DNA of 64,000 bases from Leifsonia poae. GTDB taxonomy: Bacteria > Actinomycetota > Actinomycetes > Actinomycetales > Microbacteriaceae. Positions within the stretch are counted from its first letter, which is position 1, and the number at the start of each line of letters is the position of its first letter. Below the pieces are notes generated by a model. It did no database searches. It had not been told where the DNA came from and worked only from the letters and a program-made list of their open reading frames with translations. Both the position numbers and the translations under genes were made by a program. Below, one piece after another: positions 51,687 to 60,731 of this stretch. The stretch lies in assembly GCF_020009625.1 (NCBI RefSeq), contig NZ_JAIHLP010000002.1, positions 744,001-808,000 on the forward strand, in the 5' to 3' direction.

Positions 51687-52334
51687 CTAGGTGAGGCCTG
51701 CGATCAGGTTCACCGTGGTCGCCAGGATGACCGACCCGAAGAGGTAGGACAGCAGGGTGTGCCGCAGGACGGTGCGCCGGATGAACGTGTCGGTGATGTT
51801 GGTGTCCGAGACCTGGAACGTCATGCCGAGAGTGAACGAGAGGTAGGCGAAGTCGCTGTACTGCGGCGGCTCCTTCTGGTTGAAGTCCACCCCGCCCTCT
51901 GTGCCGCGGTAGTAGAGCCGCGCGTAGCGGAGCATGAACAGCGTGTGCACCAGACACCAGGAGAGCGCGACGCTCGCCACCGCCAGCACGGCGAGCGCCA
52001 CCTGCTGCAGCCCGTGCTGCTGCCGCGCCCCCACCAGGATGACGACGATCGCGACGACACCGGCGATGCTCGCGATGATCAGCAGCAGATCGGAGACGCG
52101 CCGGCTCGGGTCTTCCCGCGTCGCGTGGCTCTTCGTCGCCGCGGCGTCGAATCCCCACACCACGATCCACACCCAGAGGATATAGACGATGCACGCGGCG
52201 GCCCATCCGGTGGCCGCCGCATACGCCCAGCCGCCGGCCAGCCCGGTGACCACCGCCACCACGATCCCGACGGCGAACGCCACCGCCATCCGCAACCCCG
52301 ATCGGCCTCTGCGCCGTGCCGCCTGACTACTCAC
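51687..52334 (-). CDS. DUF1345 family membrane protein
   Basis: A 215-residue membrane protein with five hydrophobic stretches, ending at VILATTVNLIAGL. The family signature YYRGTEGGVDFNQKEPPQYSDFAYLSFTLGMTFQVSDT is present in the middle. The function is unknown. It starts at a GTG (52334), divergent from the aminotransferase. GTCAC-agtc-GTGAC, a small inverted repeat at 52346-52359, lies between the two starts and could be an operator, but it is short. Confidence 0.88.
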   Translation of the reverse strand: MSSQAARRRGRSGLRMAVAFAVGIVVAVVTGLAGGWAYAAATGWAAACIVYILWVWIVVWGFDAAATKSHATREDPSRRVSDLLLIIASIAGVVAIVVILVGARQQHGLQQVALAVLAVASVALSWCLVHTLFMLRYARLYYRGTEGGVDFNQKEPPQYSDFAYLSFTLGMTFQVSDTNITDTFIRRTVLRHTLLSYLFGSVILATTVNLIAGLT

Positions 52335-52388
52335 AGTGCGATGGTGTCACAGTCGTGACGCCACGTGGCTGCGACGCAGCGGTCCCGC

Positions 52389-52394
52389 TACGAT
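52389..52394 (+). promoter_or_regulatory. -10 box of the aminotransferase gene
   Basis: TACGAT ends 6 nt before the GTG start at 52401. The purine-rich GGAG between them is only 2 nt from the GTG, so a leaderless start fits better. Confidence 0.45.
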
Positions 52395-52400
52395 CGGAGC

Positions 52401-53699
52401 GTGACTTCCGCCGCCACCTCCCCCGCTGTCCCCCTCGCCGACCTCGACACGGAGGCGCTCCGCACGGCCCGCGACGGCTTCCGCGCTGCCTACGCCGAGC
52501 TGCAGGCCGCCGGTCTGAAGCTGGATCTCACCCGGGGCAAGCCGTCGTCCGACCAGCTCGACCTCTCGAACGATCTGCTGCACCTGCCCGATGGCGAGTA
52601 CCGCGACGCCGCCGGCACTGATCTGCGCAACTACGGCGGCGCCCTCGGGCTGCCGGAGCTGCGGGCCATCTTCGCCGATGCCCTCCGCGTTCCGCCGGCG
52701 CAGCTGCTCGCCCTCGGCAATGCGAGCCTCACGATCATGCACGACACGATCGTGCAGGCCCTCCTGCACGGGGTTCCGGGCGGCAACCGCCCGTGGGGCA
52801 GCGGTCCGATCAGTTTCATTGCGCCGGTCCCCGGCTACGACCGGCACTTCTCGATCGCCGAGCGCTACGGCATCCGGCTGATCCCCGTCCCCCTCACCGA
52901 TGAGGGTCCGGATGTGGAGGCCGTCGCCGCCCTGCTGGCGACCGACGACAGCATCAAAGGCATGTGGTGCGTACCGGTCTACTCGAACCCGAGCGGCGCC
53001 GTCTACAGCGAAGAGGTCGTGCGCGCCCTCGTCTCCCTTCCGGCCGCAGCCGACTTCCGGCTGTTCTGGGACAATGCCTACGCCGTGCACCATCTGAGCG
53101 ACGACCGGCCACAGCCGATCGACGTGCTCACGCTGGCCGCCGAGGCCGGAAACCCCGATCGCCCGCTCGTCTTCGCCTCGACATCGAAGGTCACGTTCCC
53201 GGGCGCGGGCGTCGCGTTCGTCGGCGGCTCTCCGGCCAACGTCGACTGGATCGTGCGCAATATGGCAGTGCAGAGCATCGGACCGGACAAGCTCAACCAA
53301 CTGCGTCACATGCGCCTCCTGCGCGACCAGGCGGGGCTCGCCGCGCACATGGAGCGGCACCGCGCCATCCTGGAACCCAAGTTCGCTGCTGTGTCGGAGG
53401 CACTCACCCGTCGTCTCGCCCCCTATGGCGCCGGCGTCTGGACCGACCCGAAGGGCGGATACTTCGTCAGTCTCGACGTGCTCGACGGCTCCGCGAAGCG
53501 CGCCGTGCAGCTCGCGGCAGAGGCCGGGATCGCGGTCACGCCCGCCGGTGCGACCTTCCCGTACGGCGACGACCCGCGCGATGCCAACATCCGCATCGCC
53601 CCGACCTTCCCGCCGCTCGACGAGCTCCGCACCGCCCTCGACGGGCTGTGCACCGCCATCCTGCTCGCCGAGGCGGAGACTCTGCTCGCTGCCCGATGA
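52401..53699 (+). CDS. Aspartate-type class I aminotransferase
   Basis: A 432-residue PLP enzyme resembling the actinobacterial aspartate aminotransferase family of Rv3722c. The opening LDLTRGKPSSDQLDLSN is distinctive. LRNYGGALGLPELRAIFAD, the cofactor-holding WDNAYAVHHL and the PLP lysine in FASTSKVTFPGAGVAFVGG are visible. It most likely moves amino groups between glutamate and aspartate, a central nitrogen step, but kynurenine or other amines cannot be excluded. The GTG start is at 52401. The downstream GNAT gene overlaps its stop (ATGA). Confidence 0.88.
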   Translation: MTSAATSPAVPLADLDTEALRTARDGFRAAYAELQAAGLKLDLTRGKPSSDQLDLSNDLLHLPDGEYRDAAGTDLRNYGGALGLPELRAIFADALRVPPAQLLALGNASLTIMHDTIVQALLHGVPGGNRPWGSGPISFIAPVPGYDRHFSIAERYGIRLIPVPLTDEGPDVEAVAALLATDDSIKGMWCVPVYSNPSGAVYSEEVVRALVSLPAAADFRLFWDNAYAVHHLSDDRPQPIDVLTLAAEAGNPDRPLVFASTSKVTFPGAGVAFVGGSPANVDWIVRNMAVQSIGPDKLNQLRHMRLLRDQAGLAAHMERHRAILEPKFAAVSEALTRRLAPYGAGVWTDPKGGYFVSLDVLDGSAKRAVQLAAEAGIAVTPAGATFPYGDDPRDANIRIAPTFPPLDELRTALDGLCTAILLAEAETLLAAR

Positions 53700-54202
53700 C
53701 GCTCTGGCAGGCTCGCGCCAGCGTCGAAGATGATTGGGCGGCCTACCGCGCCCTGCGTCTGGAGATGCTGGACGACACCCCGATGGCGTTCCTGGAGACC
53801 ACCGGGGATGCTCTCCGCCACTCCGAGGAGCATTGGCGTTCGCGTGCGGCCAACCGGCTCCCCGGAAGCCGGCTCTTCGGAGCGGTGGACCGCGACGGGC
53901 GCTGGATCGGCACCATGGGCGGGTTCCGCTCGCAGCGCACACCCGATCCGATCCTGGTCGGTGTGTACGTCACCCCGGCCTACCGCGGGCGGGCGAACGG
54001 GGTGGCGGATGCGCTGCTCGCCCTGGTCATCGACTGGGCCCGCACCCAGAGCGACCGGCTGCTCCTCGAGGTGCACGAGCACAATGAGCCGGCCATCCGT
54101 TACTACCGCCGTCACGGATTCGAGCCGACCGGTGTCACGGTGCCGTATCCGCTCGACACGTCCGCACGGGAGCTCGAGTTCGCTCGCCCGCTCGTTCTTT
54201 GA
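53696..54202 (+). CDS. GNAT family N-acetyltransferase
   Basis: A 168-residue acetyl-CoA-dependent acetyltransferase. The N-terminal LRLEMLDDTPMAFLET and the CoA-binding segment VGVYVTPAYRGRANGVADALL (the usual RxxGxG/A loop) are clear, followed by LLLEVHEHNEPAIRYYRRHGFEPTG. The length fits a single GNAT fold. The substrate is unknown; the acceptor could be a small amine or a protein N-terminus. It is coupled to the aminotransferase. Its TGA stop overlaps the TTGACA of the next promoter. Confidence 0.9.
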   Translation: MTLWQARASVEDDWAAYRALRLEMLDDTPMAFLETTGDALRHSEEHWRSRAANRLPGSRLFGAVDRDGRWIGTMGGFRSQRTPDPILVGVYVTPAYRGRANGVADALLALVIDWARTQSDRLLLEVHEHNEPAIRYYRRHGFEPTGVTVPYPLDTSARELEFARPLVL

Positions 54203-54244
54203 CAGCGGACGGGAACGCACCCACACTAGTTGTGTGTCTACAAC
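54199..54244 (+). promoter_or_regulatory. MFS promoter with start-overlapping inverted repeat
   Basis: TTGACA (54199-54204), 17 nt, then CACACT (54222-54227, a weak -10) would start transcription near the GTG at 54234, so the mRNA is probably leaderless. GTTGT (54229-54233) and ACAAC (54240-54244) form an inverted repeat with 6-nt spacing over the predicted start, the size of a MarR site. The marR gene lies downstream in the same operon and may bind here. Confidence 0.4.
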
Positions 54245-55705
54245 CTTTTCATCGACTCCGGTCCGGCGTCGGTCCCCCGGTCTCATCCTCGCCATCTGCT
54301 GCCTGAGCCTGCTGATCGTGTCGATGGACGCGACGATCGTCAACGTCGCCCTCCCCTCGATCCGCGCCGACCTCGCCACCTCGGTCTCCGGGCTCCAATG
54401 GACGGTCGATGCGTACACGCTCGCACTGGCGAGCTTCCTCCTTCTCTCCGGCTCGACCGCCGACCGGTTCGGCCGGCGACGCGTGTTCCAGATCGGGCTC
54501 GTCGTCTTCAGTCTCGGTTCGCTGCTGTGCAGTCTCGCGCCGACCATCGAGTTCCTCGTGGCCGCCCGTGTCCTGCAGGGGCTCGGCGGATCGATGCTCA
54601 ACCCGGTTGCGATGTCGATCATCACCAACACCTTCACCGACCGCAGACAGCGCGCTCGGGCGGTCGGCGTCTGGGGTGCCGTCGTCGGCGTCTCGATGGC
54701 GTTCGGACCCCTCGTCGGAGGGACTCTCACCGAAAGCGTCGGCTGGCGGGCGGTGTTCTGGGTGAACATCCCCGTCGGGGCATCGCCGCGATCGTGCTGA
54801 CGGCGGTGTTCGTGCCAGAATCCCGTGCCGCCCGGTCCCGACGATTCGATCCCCTCGGGCAGGCCCTCGTCATCATCGCGCTGGTCGCGCTCGTCTACGC
54901 ATTGATCGAGGCACCGCAATCAGGGTGGGGTTCCCCGTTCATCCTCGGCCTCTTCGCCCTCGTCGTCGTCGCCGTCGGCGTTCTCATCTGGCACGAACGG
55001 CGCACGGCCGTGCCGTTCATCGATCTGCGATTCTTCCGCAGCGTCCCGTTCAGCTCCGCCACGATCACGGCCGTACTCGGCTTCGCCTCCTATGGCGCCT
55101 TCCTCTTCGTCAACGCGCTCTACCTCCAAGACGTGCGCGGGCTCTCCGCTTTGCAGACCGGCATCTACATGCTCCCGCTGGCGCTGGCCACCCTCGTATG
55201 CTCGCTGCTCTCCGGCAGGCTCGTGGGGCGCTTCGGCACGCGGCCCTCCCTCGTCATCAGCGGCATCATGCTCGCCGCGAGCGGCCTGACCATGACCGTG
55301 CTCACCGTGCACACCCCGGATGCAGTGCTCGTCGTCTCGTACATCCTCTTCGGCCTCGGTTTCGGCATGATCAACGCCCCGATCACCACCACAGCCGTCT
55401 CCGGCATGCCGCTGTCGCAATCGGGCGTCGCCGCCGGTCTGGCCTCCACCAGTCGACAGGTCGGTGTCTCCCTCGGGGTGGCGCTCGCCGGAACGGTGAC
55501 CGGCGTGGGCGCGGCGAACGCGATCGGTTCCTCGTTCGCAGTCGCGACGCATCCGCTCTGGTGGGTCGTCGTTGCGGCTGGGCTCGCGATCGTAGCGATC
55601 GGCTTCGTCTCGACGAGCCCCTGGGCGCACCGCACGGTCGAGACCGTCCACCACCTGCTCGATGAGAGGACACCCACCGGGGCGACGGCGAAGGTCACCC
55701 CATGA
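54234..55705 (+). CDS. MFS drug exporter (DHA2, 14-helix type), frameshifted
   Basis: A proton-driven exporter of the EmrB/QacA type. From GTG 54234 the frame shows SLLIVSMDATIVNVALPSI (motif D1 in the first helix), SGSTADRFGRRRVFQ (loop motif) and VLQGLGGSMLNPVAM, and runs through FWVNIPVG. At 54777-54780 a G run is one base short and the frame ends a few codons on. With one base added it continues GIAAIVLTAVFVPES through helices 7-14 to KVTP at 55705, for a total of about 490 residues. It is coupled to the marR gene (ATGA). The substrate is unknown; marR suggests a xenobiotic-responsive pump. Confidence 0.82.
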
Positions 55706-55761
55706 CGACGGGCCGACTGACGACGGGCCGAATGACGACGGGCCGAATGACGACGGAGGCC
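55702..55761 (+). repeat. 15-bp repeat carrying alternative marR starts
   Basis: Units (A/C)TGACGACGGGCCGA run four times, the last one degenerate, starting at 55702, 55717, 55732 and 55747. They encode MTTGR-LTTGR-MTTGR-MTTEA. Three of the four begin with ATG, so the first gene product may start at any of them. None has a good ribosome-binding site of its own. Confidence 0.8.
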
Positions 55762-56175
55762 GACGAGGTCTGGGCGCTGATGACGACGCTGGTTCATGAG
55801 AGCCGCGTCGATTGGCGGCGCGCGGTCGGGGCGGAACTCGGCATCCCGTTCAGCCGCGTCAAAGTGTTGCGACTGCTGAAAGACGGGCCGCTCACGCAGA
55901 AGGCACTGGCGGAGGCGGCCCTCACCGATGCTCCGGCGGCGACGGTCGCGGTCAACGAACTCGTGCGCCGCGGGCTCGTGGTGCGCAGCGCACACCCCGA
56001 TGACGGCCGCGTCCGCCTGGTGTCGCTCACCGAAGCGGGCGAGGCGATGCTCGCTCGAGCGCAGTCCATCCGCAAGCCGGCGCCGCCGGGGGTGCGCGCG
56101 CTCGGCGACACCGACCTCGCCCTCCTGCGCGGGTTGCTGGAACGGGTGGCGGCGGCGCCCGAACCGCCCGACTGA
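55702..56175 (+). CDS. MarR family transcriptional regulator
   Basis: A winged-helix repressor, at most 157 residues. The real start may be at 55732 or 55747 (see repeat entry). The core is dimerisation helix WALMTTLVHESRVDW, then HTH LTQKALAEAALTDAPAATVAVNELVRRGLV and the wing RSAHPDDGRVRLVSLT. The C-terminal helix closes the dimer. It probably represses the upstream MFS gene and itself, binding the inverted repeat at 54229-54244; this is inferred from proximity only. The gene overlaps the MFS stop by 4 nt (55702-55705), and no promoter of its own is visible. Confidence 0.88.
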   Translation: MTTGRLTTGRMTTGRMTTEADEVWALMTTLVHESRVDWRRAVGAELGIPFSRVKVLRLLKDGPLTQKALAEAALTDAPAATVAVNELVRRGLVVRSAHPDDGRVRLVSLTEAGEAMLARAQSIRKPAPPGVRALGDTDLALLRGLLERVAAAPEPPD

Positions 56176-56200
56176 GCCCGCCGGCGACGGAGCCGCGCCC

Positions 56201-56608
56201 TCAGACGAGAGGTGTACCGCGGGATCCGCGAACGCGTTTCACCTTCTCGCGCAGGAAGATCATCGGCAGGAAGAAGGAGCACAGCGCGGTCACAAGCCAC
56301 ACCACGATGGTCGCCAACACCCAGGTCTGCCAACCCGAGATGTTCAGCCCGCCGGTGAAGAGCGTAGCGACGAGCAGCGCGAGGAACGTCGAGACGAGAC
56401 CGATGCCGCCGAGGAAAGCCGGCGCGTTGCGCGCCGCCAGCTTCGCGATGAACGGGGAGAGCACGCTCTGCAGGATCGCGAACAGCACGATCGACACCAG
56501 CGCACCTCCCCAACTCAGCTGGAACGTGGGGAGCAGCCAGGCGGCCACGAGCAGACCGAGAGCGGCCGAGACGAGGAAGATCGCCGCTCGGATCAGAAAA
56601 CGCACCAT
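56201..56608 (-). CDS. Holin-like four-helix membrane protein
   Basis: A 135-residue membrane protein of the family usually labelled phage holin family 4_2 (DUF360 in older nomenclature). Four hydrophobic helices are seen, the first RFLIRAAIFLVSAALGLLVAAWLL, with a short basic C-terminus. The ATG at 56608 follows AAAGGG. Such proteins are common in bacterial genomes without phage context, and there is no phage gene nearby, so a bacterial membrane role is more likely than lysis. Confidence 0.83.
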   Translation of the reverse strand: MVRFLIRAAIFLVSAALGLLVAAWLLPTFQLSWGGALVSIVLFAILQSVLSPFIAKLAARNAPAFLGGIGLVSTFLALLVATLFTGGLNISGWQTWVLATIVVWLVTALCSFFLPMIFLREKVKRVRGSRGTPLV

Positions 56609-56633
56609 GATCGTGAACCCTTTTCTGCGGTCG

Positions 56634-58154
56634 TCAGCGCACCCGGCGGAAGCCGAGCAGGAAATCGATCAGCAGGCGGGCGCCGAAACCGGTCGCCCCC
56701 TTCGATCGCCAGGAGTCGTCGGCCGCGGACTGCATGGTGCCGGCGATGTCGATGTGCGCCCAGGGCAGTCCGGCGACGAACTCGTTGAGGAACAGCGCTG
56801 CGGTCGTCGCCCCGGCGTACGGGCCGCCCAGGTTCGAGAGGTCGGCCACGTCGGAGTCGAGCTGCTTGCGGTACTTCTTCTCGAGCGGAAGCTGCCAGAG
56901 CTGTTCGTCGGTGGCCGCCGAGGCGGCCTTCGCCTGCTCCACGAGAGCCTGGTCGTTGCCGAACAGGGCAGCGGTCGCCGGGCCGAGAGAGACCAGCGCG
57001 GCGCCGGTCAGCGTGGCGATGTCGACGATCGCGTCCGGCTGCTCCTCGACGGCGAGAGCGAGGCCGTCCATCATGACGAGGCGGCCCTCGGCATCCGTGT
57101 TCTTCACTTCCACGGTCGTTCCACCCCGCGCGGTGAGCACATCGCCGAGCTTGTAGGCCGAACCCGACGGCATATTGTCGGTGCACATCAGGAATGCCGT
57201 GACCGCCGTCGTGCTGGAGAGGTCGCGCAGCGCGGTGAGGGCCGCGAAGACGGCGGCCGCTCCGCCCATGTCCATCTTCATCGCCAGGTGCATCGGGTCA
57301 GACGGTTTGAGGCTGATGCCGCCCGAGTCGTACATGATGCCTTTGCCGACCAGCGCGACGTGCCCGGTCGGTTCGCCGTTCGGCGTGTAGCCGATCTTGA
57401 TCATCCGCGGTTCCTCGGCGCTGCCCGCGTTCACGCCCAGCAGTCCGCCGCAGCCGAGATCGATCAGCTGCTGCTTGTCGAAGACCTCGACATCGAGTCC
57501 AAAGGTCTCGGCGAGGGAGAGCGCGAGATCGGCGAAATCGGTCGCGGTCAGATATCCGGGCGGAGTGTTCGCCAGATCGCGGGCGAGGTTCGCCGACCGG
57601 GCCGCGACGACACCGCGGGGAATTCCAGCCGTGACACCCGAGGTCTCCGCACCTTCCACCCGCAGTTCCACCGCGGTCAGCGCCGTGACCTTCGGTTCGG
57701 ATTTGAGCTCGCTGTACCGGTATCGCGCCAGCAGCGTTCCTTCGGCGACAACCTGGCCGACCGACTCCGGGGCGACCGCCCCGACCACGCTGAGGCTCAA
57801 CCCGATGCGCGCGTGCGAAGACGCCGCGCGGGCGAACGTGGCCGCGATGTCGCGCACCGTATCGGCGGTCAGCTCACCCGCCGCACCCGCACCGACGGCG
57901 AACACCACAGGACCGTCCACCGTCGCAATCAGCAGGCTCTGTCCGGGTTTGCCCTCGAACCCTGCGCGCGCGAGCGCCGCGCGGTCGAGGCCGAGCGCGG
58001 CATCCACTTCACCGTCGGTCGTGACCGCGAAGCCGATCGCGTCGAGATCTGGAGAGAACGCCGTCACTGCGTCGAAATCGATCACGCGTTCCGGGAGGAG
58101 CGAGGGGGCCGGCGTGAAGTCCGCCGGGATCAATCGAGAGGAGAGGGATGCCAT
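56634..58154 (-). CDS. Second M17 leucyl aminopeptidase
   Basis: A 506-residue dizinc aminopeptidase distinct from the one at 21907. The catalytic domain has LANTPPGYLTATDFAD, GKGIMYDSGGISLKP, MKMDMGGAAAVFAA and the signature NTDAEGRLVMMDGLAL, with LPWAHIDIAGT near the end. The N-terminal half lacks close similarity to the first paralogue. The active site looks complete. It lies 3 nt after an MFS gene on the same strand, so the two are probably co-transcribed; whether the pump exports peptide products is only a guess. Confidence 0.92.
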   Translation of the reverse strand: MASLSSRLIPADFTPAPSLLPERVIDFDAVTAFSPDLDAIGFAVTTDGEVDAALGLDRAALARAGFEGKPGQSLLIATVDGPVVFAVGAGAAGELTADTVRDIAATFARAASSHARIGLSLSVVGAVAPESVGQVVAEGTLLARYRYSELKSEPKVTALTAVELRVEGAETSGVTAGIPRGVVAARSANLARDLANTPPGYLTATDFADLALSLAETFGLDVEVFDKQQLIDLGCGGLLGVNAGSAEEPRMIKIGYTPNGEPTGHVALVGKGIMYDSGGISLKPSDPMHLAMKMDMGGAAAVFAALTALRDLSSTTAVTAFLMCTDNMPSGSAYKLGDVLTARGGTTVEVKNTDAEGRLVMMDGLALAVEEQPDAIVDIATLTGAALVSLGPATAALFGNDQALVEQAKAASAATDEQLWQLPLEKKYRKQLDSDVADLSNLGGPYAGATTAALFLNEFVAGLPWAHIDIAGTMQSAADDSWRSKGATGFGARLLIDFLLGFRRVR

Positions 58155-58157
58155 TGG

Positions 58158-59864
58158 TCAGTCCTTGTCAGCGGTTGCGATGGTCGTCAGAGTGTCGCCC
58201 TCGGCGACGAAAGGTTCATCGATGTCGTCCGGATCGGACGGTTCGAGCTGTTCGGGAAGGTCTCCGTCGCGGTGACCGGGCATGCGGCCGGCGGGGATGA
58301 TCGCGAGCAGCGAGACGGCGGCCAGGGCGAGCAGCGAGATGTTGAGTGCACGCAGCCGCGCATCCTCGTTCACAGCGACGGCAGCGTCGATCTGCCGTTG
58401 GGTCGCATCCGTCGTCGTCGAGAGCACACCCTTGAGGTGGTCGTTCGTCACGAAGTTGGGGCTGTCGAGGTTCACCTGTGAGACGAGCGCCGGCGGCAGC
58501 TCCGGATGGTCGGCGATGCTACTGGCGATGAGCCCGCCGAGCACGCCCACCGCGAAGACGCTCGCCACGGCGATGCCGACGCTCCCCGAGAGGTTGTGTA
58601 CGAGTCCGCGCCAGGCTCCGACGTCTCCGGCGAGCTTCTTGGGGGCGGCGGAGAGCAGCGTGTTGAACACCAGCGCCACGATCGACCCCTGACCCAGGCC
58701 GAGGACGATGAGGCCGACCACGACGACGAACTGCTCCCACTCGTTTCGCACGCTGAACGCGAGGATGATCAGGCCGACCGCCACGACGATGAAGCCGAAC
58801 CGCGCCAGCACCCGCGGCGGGAACCGCTTGTAGAGGCTGGCGACGAATGTGCTCGCCACGAAGATCGAGAGCGTGTACGGGATGACGGCGATCGAGGTCT
58901 CGAAGCTCGTGCGCCCCTGCACCACCTGGATGTAGAGCGGAATGAGGAAGTTGGCCGCCGTGCCCACGAAGAGCATCGTTCCCATGCAGATGGTCACTGC
59001 GCGCTCCGAGCCGGTGGCGAGCACACGCAGGTCGAAGATTCGCGACTTCTTCTGCGCCTGCCTCCGCCGGATCCAGACGAAGAACAGCTGACCCACGACG
59101 AGGCCGAGGATCACCAGCACAGGCGCGGGCGAGAGCCCCAGAATGGAGAACGGCGCACCGTCGGTCGCGAGCACCAGTCCCCACGGCTCGAGCCCGCTGA
59201 AGCCGAAACTGAGCAGGATGATCGAGACGGCCGCCAGCACGGCGCCCGTCCAGTCGATGACGAGGTCGCGTTGCGGGGCGATCGATTTGAACCGGAAGCT
59301 CAGGAGCAGGTTTATGGCCGCGAGCGCGACGATCAGCCAGAACGACCAGCGCCAGCCGATCGTCGAAGCGAACGACCCGGCGATGAGTAGGGCCAGGACG
59401 CCCGCTGCCGGGATCGCAGCGGCGAGGAGTCCGATCGCCCGTGCCTGCTGTTGTCCGTGGTAGTTCGTGGCGATGAACACCGTCAGCGCCGGAGCGATGA
59501 GGGCGATGACCGCGCCGGAGGCCGCCTGGGCGATGAACAGCATCGTCGCCGAGGTGCTGAGCGCCACGGCCGCCATCGAGAGACCGTGGATCACGACCGC
59601 GATCTGGAACACGCGACGGGTGCCGAACCGGGCTCCCAACTTGGCGCCGAGCAGGATGAACGCGGCCATTGCGAAGGTGCCGGCCGTGATCGCGGTGCCC
59701 ACCGAGGTCGCCGGGGTGTCGAGATCGGAGGTGATGCCGGCCATCGACACCGTGAGGGTGTTGACGGCGAACGACGCCTGGATCTGGGTGAGGACGACGA
59801 CGATCAGCGGCAGCCACGACGTCTTGGCGGTGAGTTCAGTGACAGCGGTCGATTGCGAGCTCAT
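58158..59864 (-). CDS. MFS exporter, 14-helix type
   Basis: A 568-residue major facilitator with 13-14 hydrophobic helices, from VVLTQIQASFAVNTLTVSM to a last helix SLLALAAVSLLAIIPAG. The loop motif reads GAKLGARFGTRRVFQIAV. A large periplasmic loop lies near residues 455-525 (HPELPPALVSQVNLDSPNF). The ATG at 59864 follows GAGGGG with good spacing; an in-frame ATG 27 nt upstream is less likely. The C-terminus is long, acidic and cytoplasmic. The substrate is unknown. The 165-nt gap upstream (59865-60029) shows no clear terminator. Confidence 0.85.
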   Translation of the reverse strand: MSSQSTAVTELTAKTSWLPLIVVVLTQIQASFAVNTLTVSMAGITSDLDTPATSVGTAITAGTFAMAAFILLGAKLGARFGTRRVFQIAVVIHGLSMAAVALSTSATMLFIAQAASGAVIALIAPALTVFIATNYHGQQQARAIGLLAAAIPAAGVLALLIAGSFASTIGWRWSFWLIVALAAINLLLSFRFKSIAPQRDLVIDWTGAVLAAVSIILLSFGFSGLEPWGLVLATDGAPFSILGLSPAPVLVILGLVVGQLFFVWIRRRQAQKKSRIFDLRVLATGSERAVTICMGTMLFVGTAANFLIPLYIQVVQGRTSFETSIAVIPYTLSIFVASTFVASLYKRFPPRVLARFGFIVVAVGLIILAFSVRNEWEQFVVVVGLIVLGLGQGSIVALVFNTLLSAAPKKLAGDVGAWRGLVHNLSGSVGIAVASVFAVGVLGGLIASSIADHPELPPALVSQVNLDSPNFVTNDHLKGVLSTTTDATQRQIDAAVAVNEDARLRALNISLLALAAVSLLAIIPAGRMPGHRDGDLPEQLEPSDPDDIDEPFVAEGDTLTTIATADKD

Positions 59865-60029
59865 AGCCCAGCCCCTCTCGACGCGGATCACCGTGGGATG
59901 GCCCGCGCCCTGTTCTGTTGTTCCCCGGCTGGGGTGATTCTCATTCTGGTGGCTCCCAGCCGATCTGTCATTGCCTGTATTCAGTATGTAGTCCGGTCAC
60001 GTCGGCAGACACTCCGCACGCACCGGCGA

Positions 60030-60731
60030 TCAGGCCTCCCCGAAGCCGCTCTCCACCAACTCGGCGAGGGCGTCGACCGCCTCGGCGCCCCCCGCGTCCT
60101 CTGACGCGATCTCCGCCGTCTTTCCAGCGGTGAGCCCGAGCGACATGATGCCGAGCAGACTCTTCGCGTCTTTGCCGTTCACGGTCACCTTCACACCGAA
60201 CGTGTTCGCCAATTTCACGAAGTCGGCCGCCGGCCTGGCGTGCAATCCGTCCTTATTGCGCAGCACGACCTCGCGCACGTACCGTCCGGCATCCGCCGGC
60301 GCGCTCGCGACCGGCGCCGGCACGGCGGCCGGCAGATCGGCCCAGGCCTCGCGTGCGCGCTCTGCCGCCGCGACCACCGCGGCCAGCTCCGCGCCACCCT
60401 CGGCCTCGACCGCGGCGGCGACGCCCGCCTCCACGAACGGAACGTCGACGACGGCGACCCTCGTCCGCTCGTCGTCGGCCAGCGTGTCCAATACAGTTTC
60501 CGCGATCAGCAGTGCCGAGCCGAGATCACTGATGACGAGCACGCCGGCCCCCGACTCCGCTTCGCCGACTGCGGCGCTCACCCTGGTGAAACTCGTCCCG
60601 ATGCCGTCGTCATCGGTTCCTCCGGCTGCGACCAGCCGCACCGACGGCGCCATCTGCCCGGCCAGGGCGACGACGCCGTCGGCGAGCTGCCGACTGTGCG
60701 AGACGAAGACGATGCCGACCCGCTCAGTCAT
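60030..60731 (-). CDS. dhaM: PTS-dependent dihydroxyacetone kinase subunit DhaM (EIIA-HPr fusion)
   Basis: Phosphoryl carrier that feeds phosphate from the PTS to DhaL. The 233 residues from ATG 60731 hold an EIIA-mannose-type domain (VGIVFVSHSRQLADGV, His12 as the phosphorylation site) and, after a Pro/Ala linker, an HPr domain (NKDGLHARPAADFVKLAN, His164). E. coli DhaM is longer and also carries an enzyme I-like part, which is absent here. The start was chosen at MTERVG, 8 nt inside the DhaL end; the upstream in-frame start would extend into a basic Arg run. It is last of the dhaK-dhaL-dhaM set. Confidence 0.9.
   Translation of the reverse strand: MTERVGIVFVSHSRQLADGVVALAGQMAPSVRLVAAGGTDDDGIGTSFTRVSAAVGEAESGAGVLVISDLGSALLIAETVLDTLADDERTRVAVVDVPFVEAGVAAAVEAEGGAELAAVVAAAERAREAWADLPAAVPAPVASAPADAGRYVREVVLRNKDGLHARPAADFVKLANTFGVKVTVNGKDAKSLLGIMSLGLTAGKTAEIASEDAGGAEAVDALAELVESGFGEA

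Noticed and set aside
56201-56608. Prophage remnant suggested by the holin-like gene
   Set aside because: No lysin, structural, integrase or attachment-site features are nearby, and the family is common in ordinary chromosomes.
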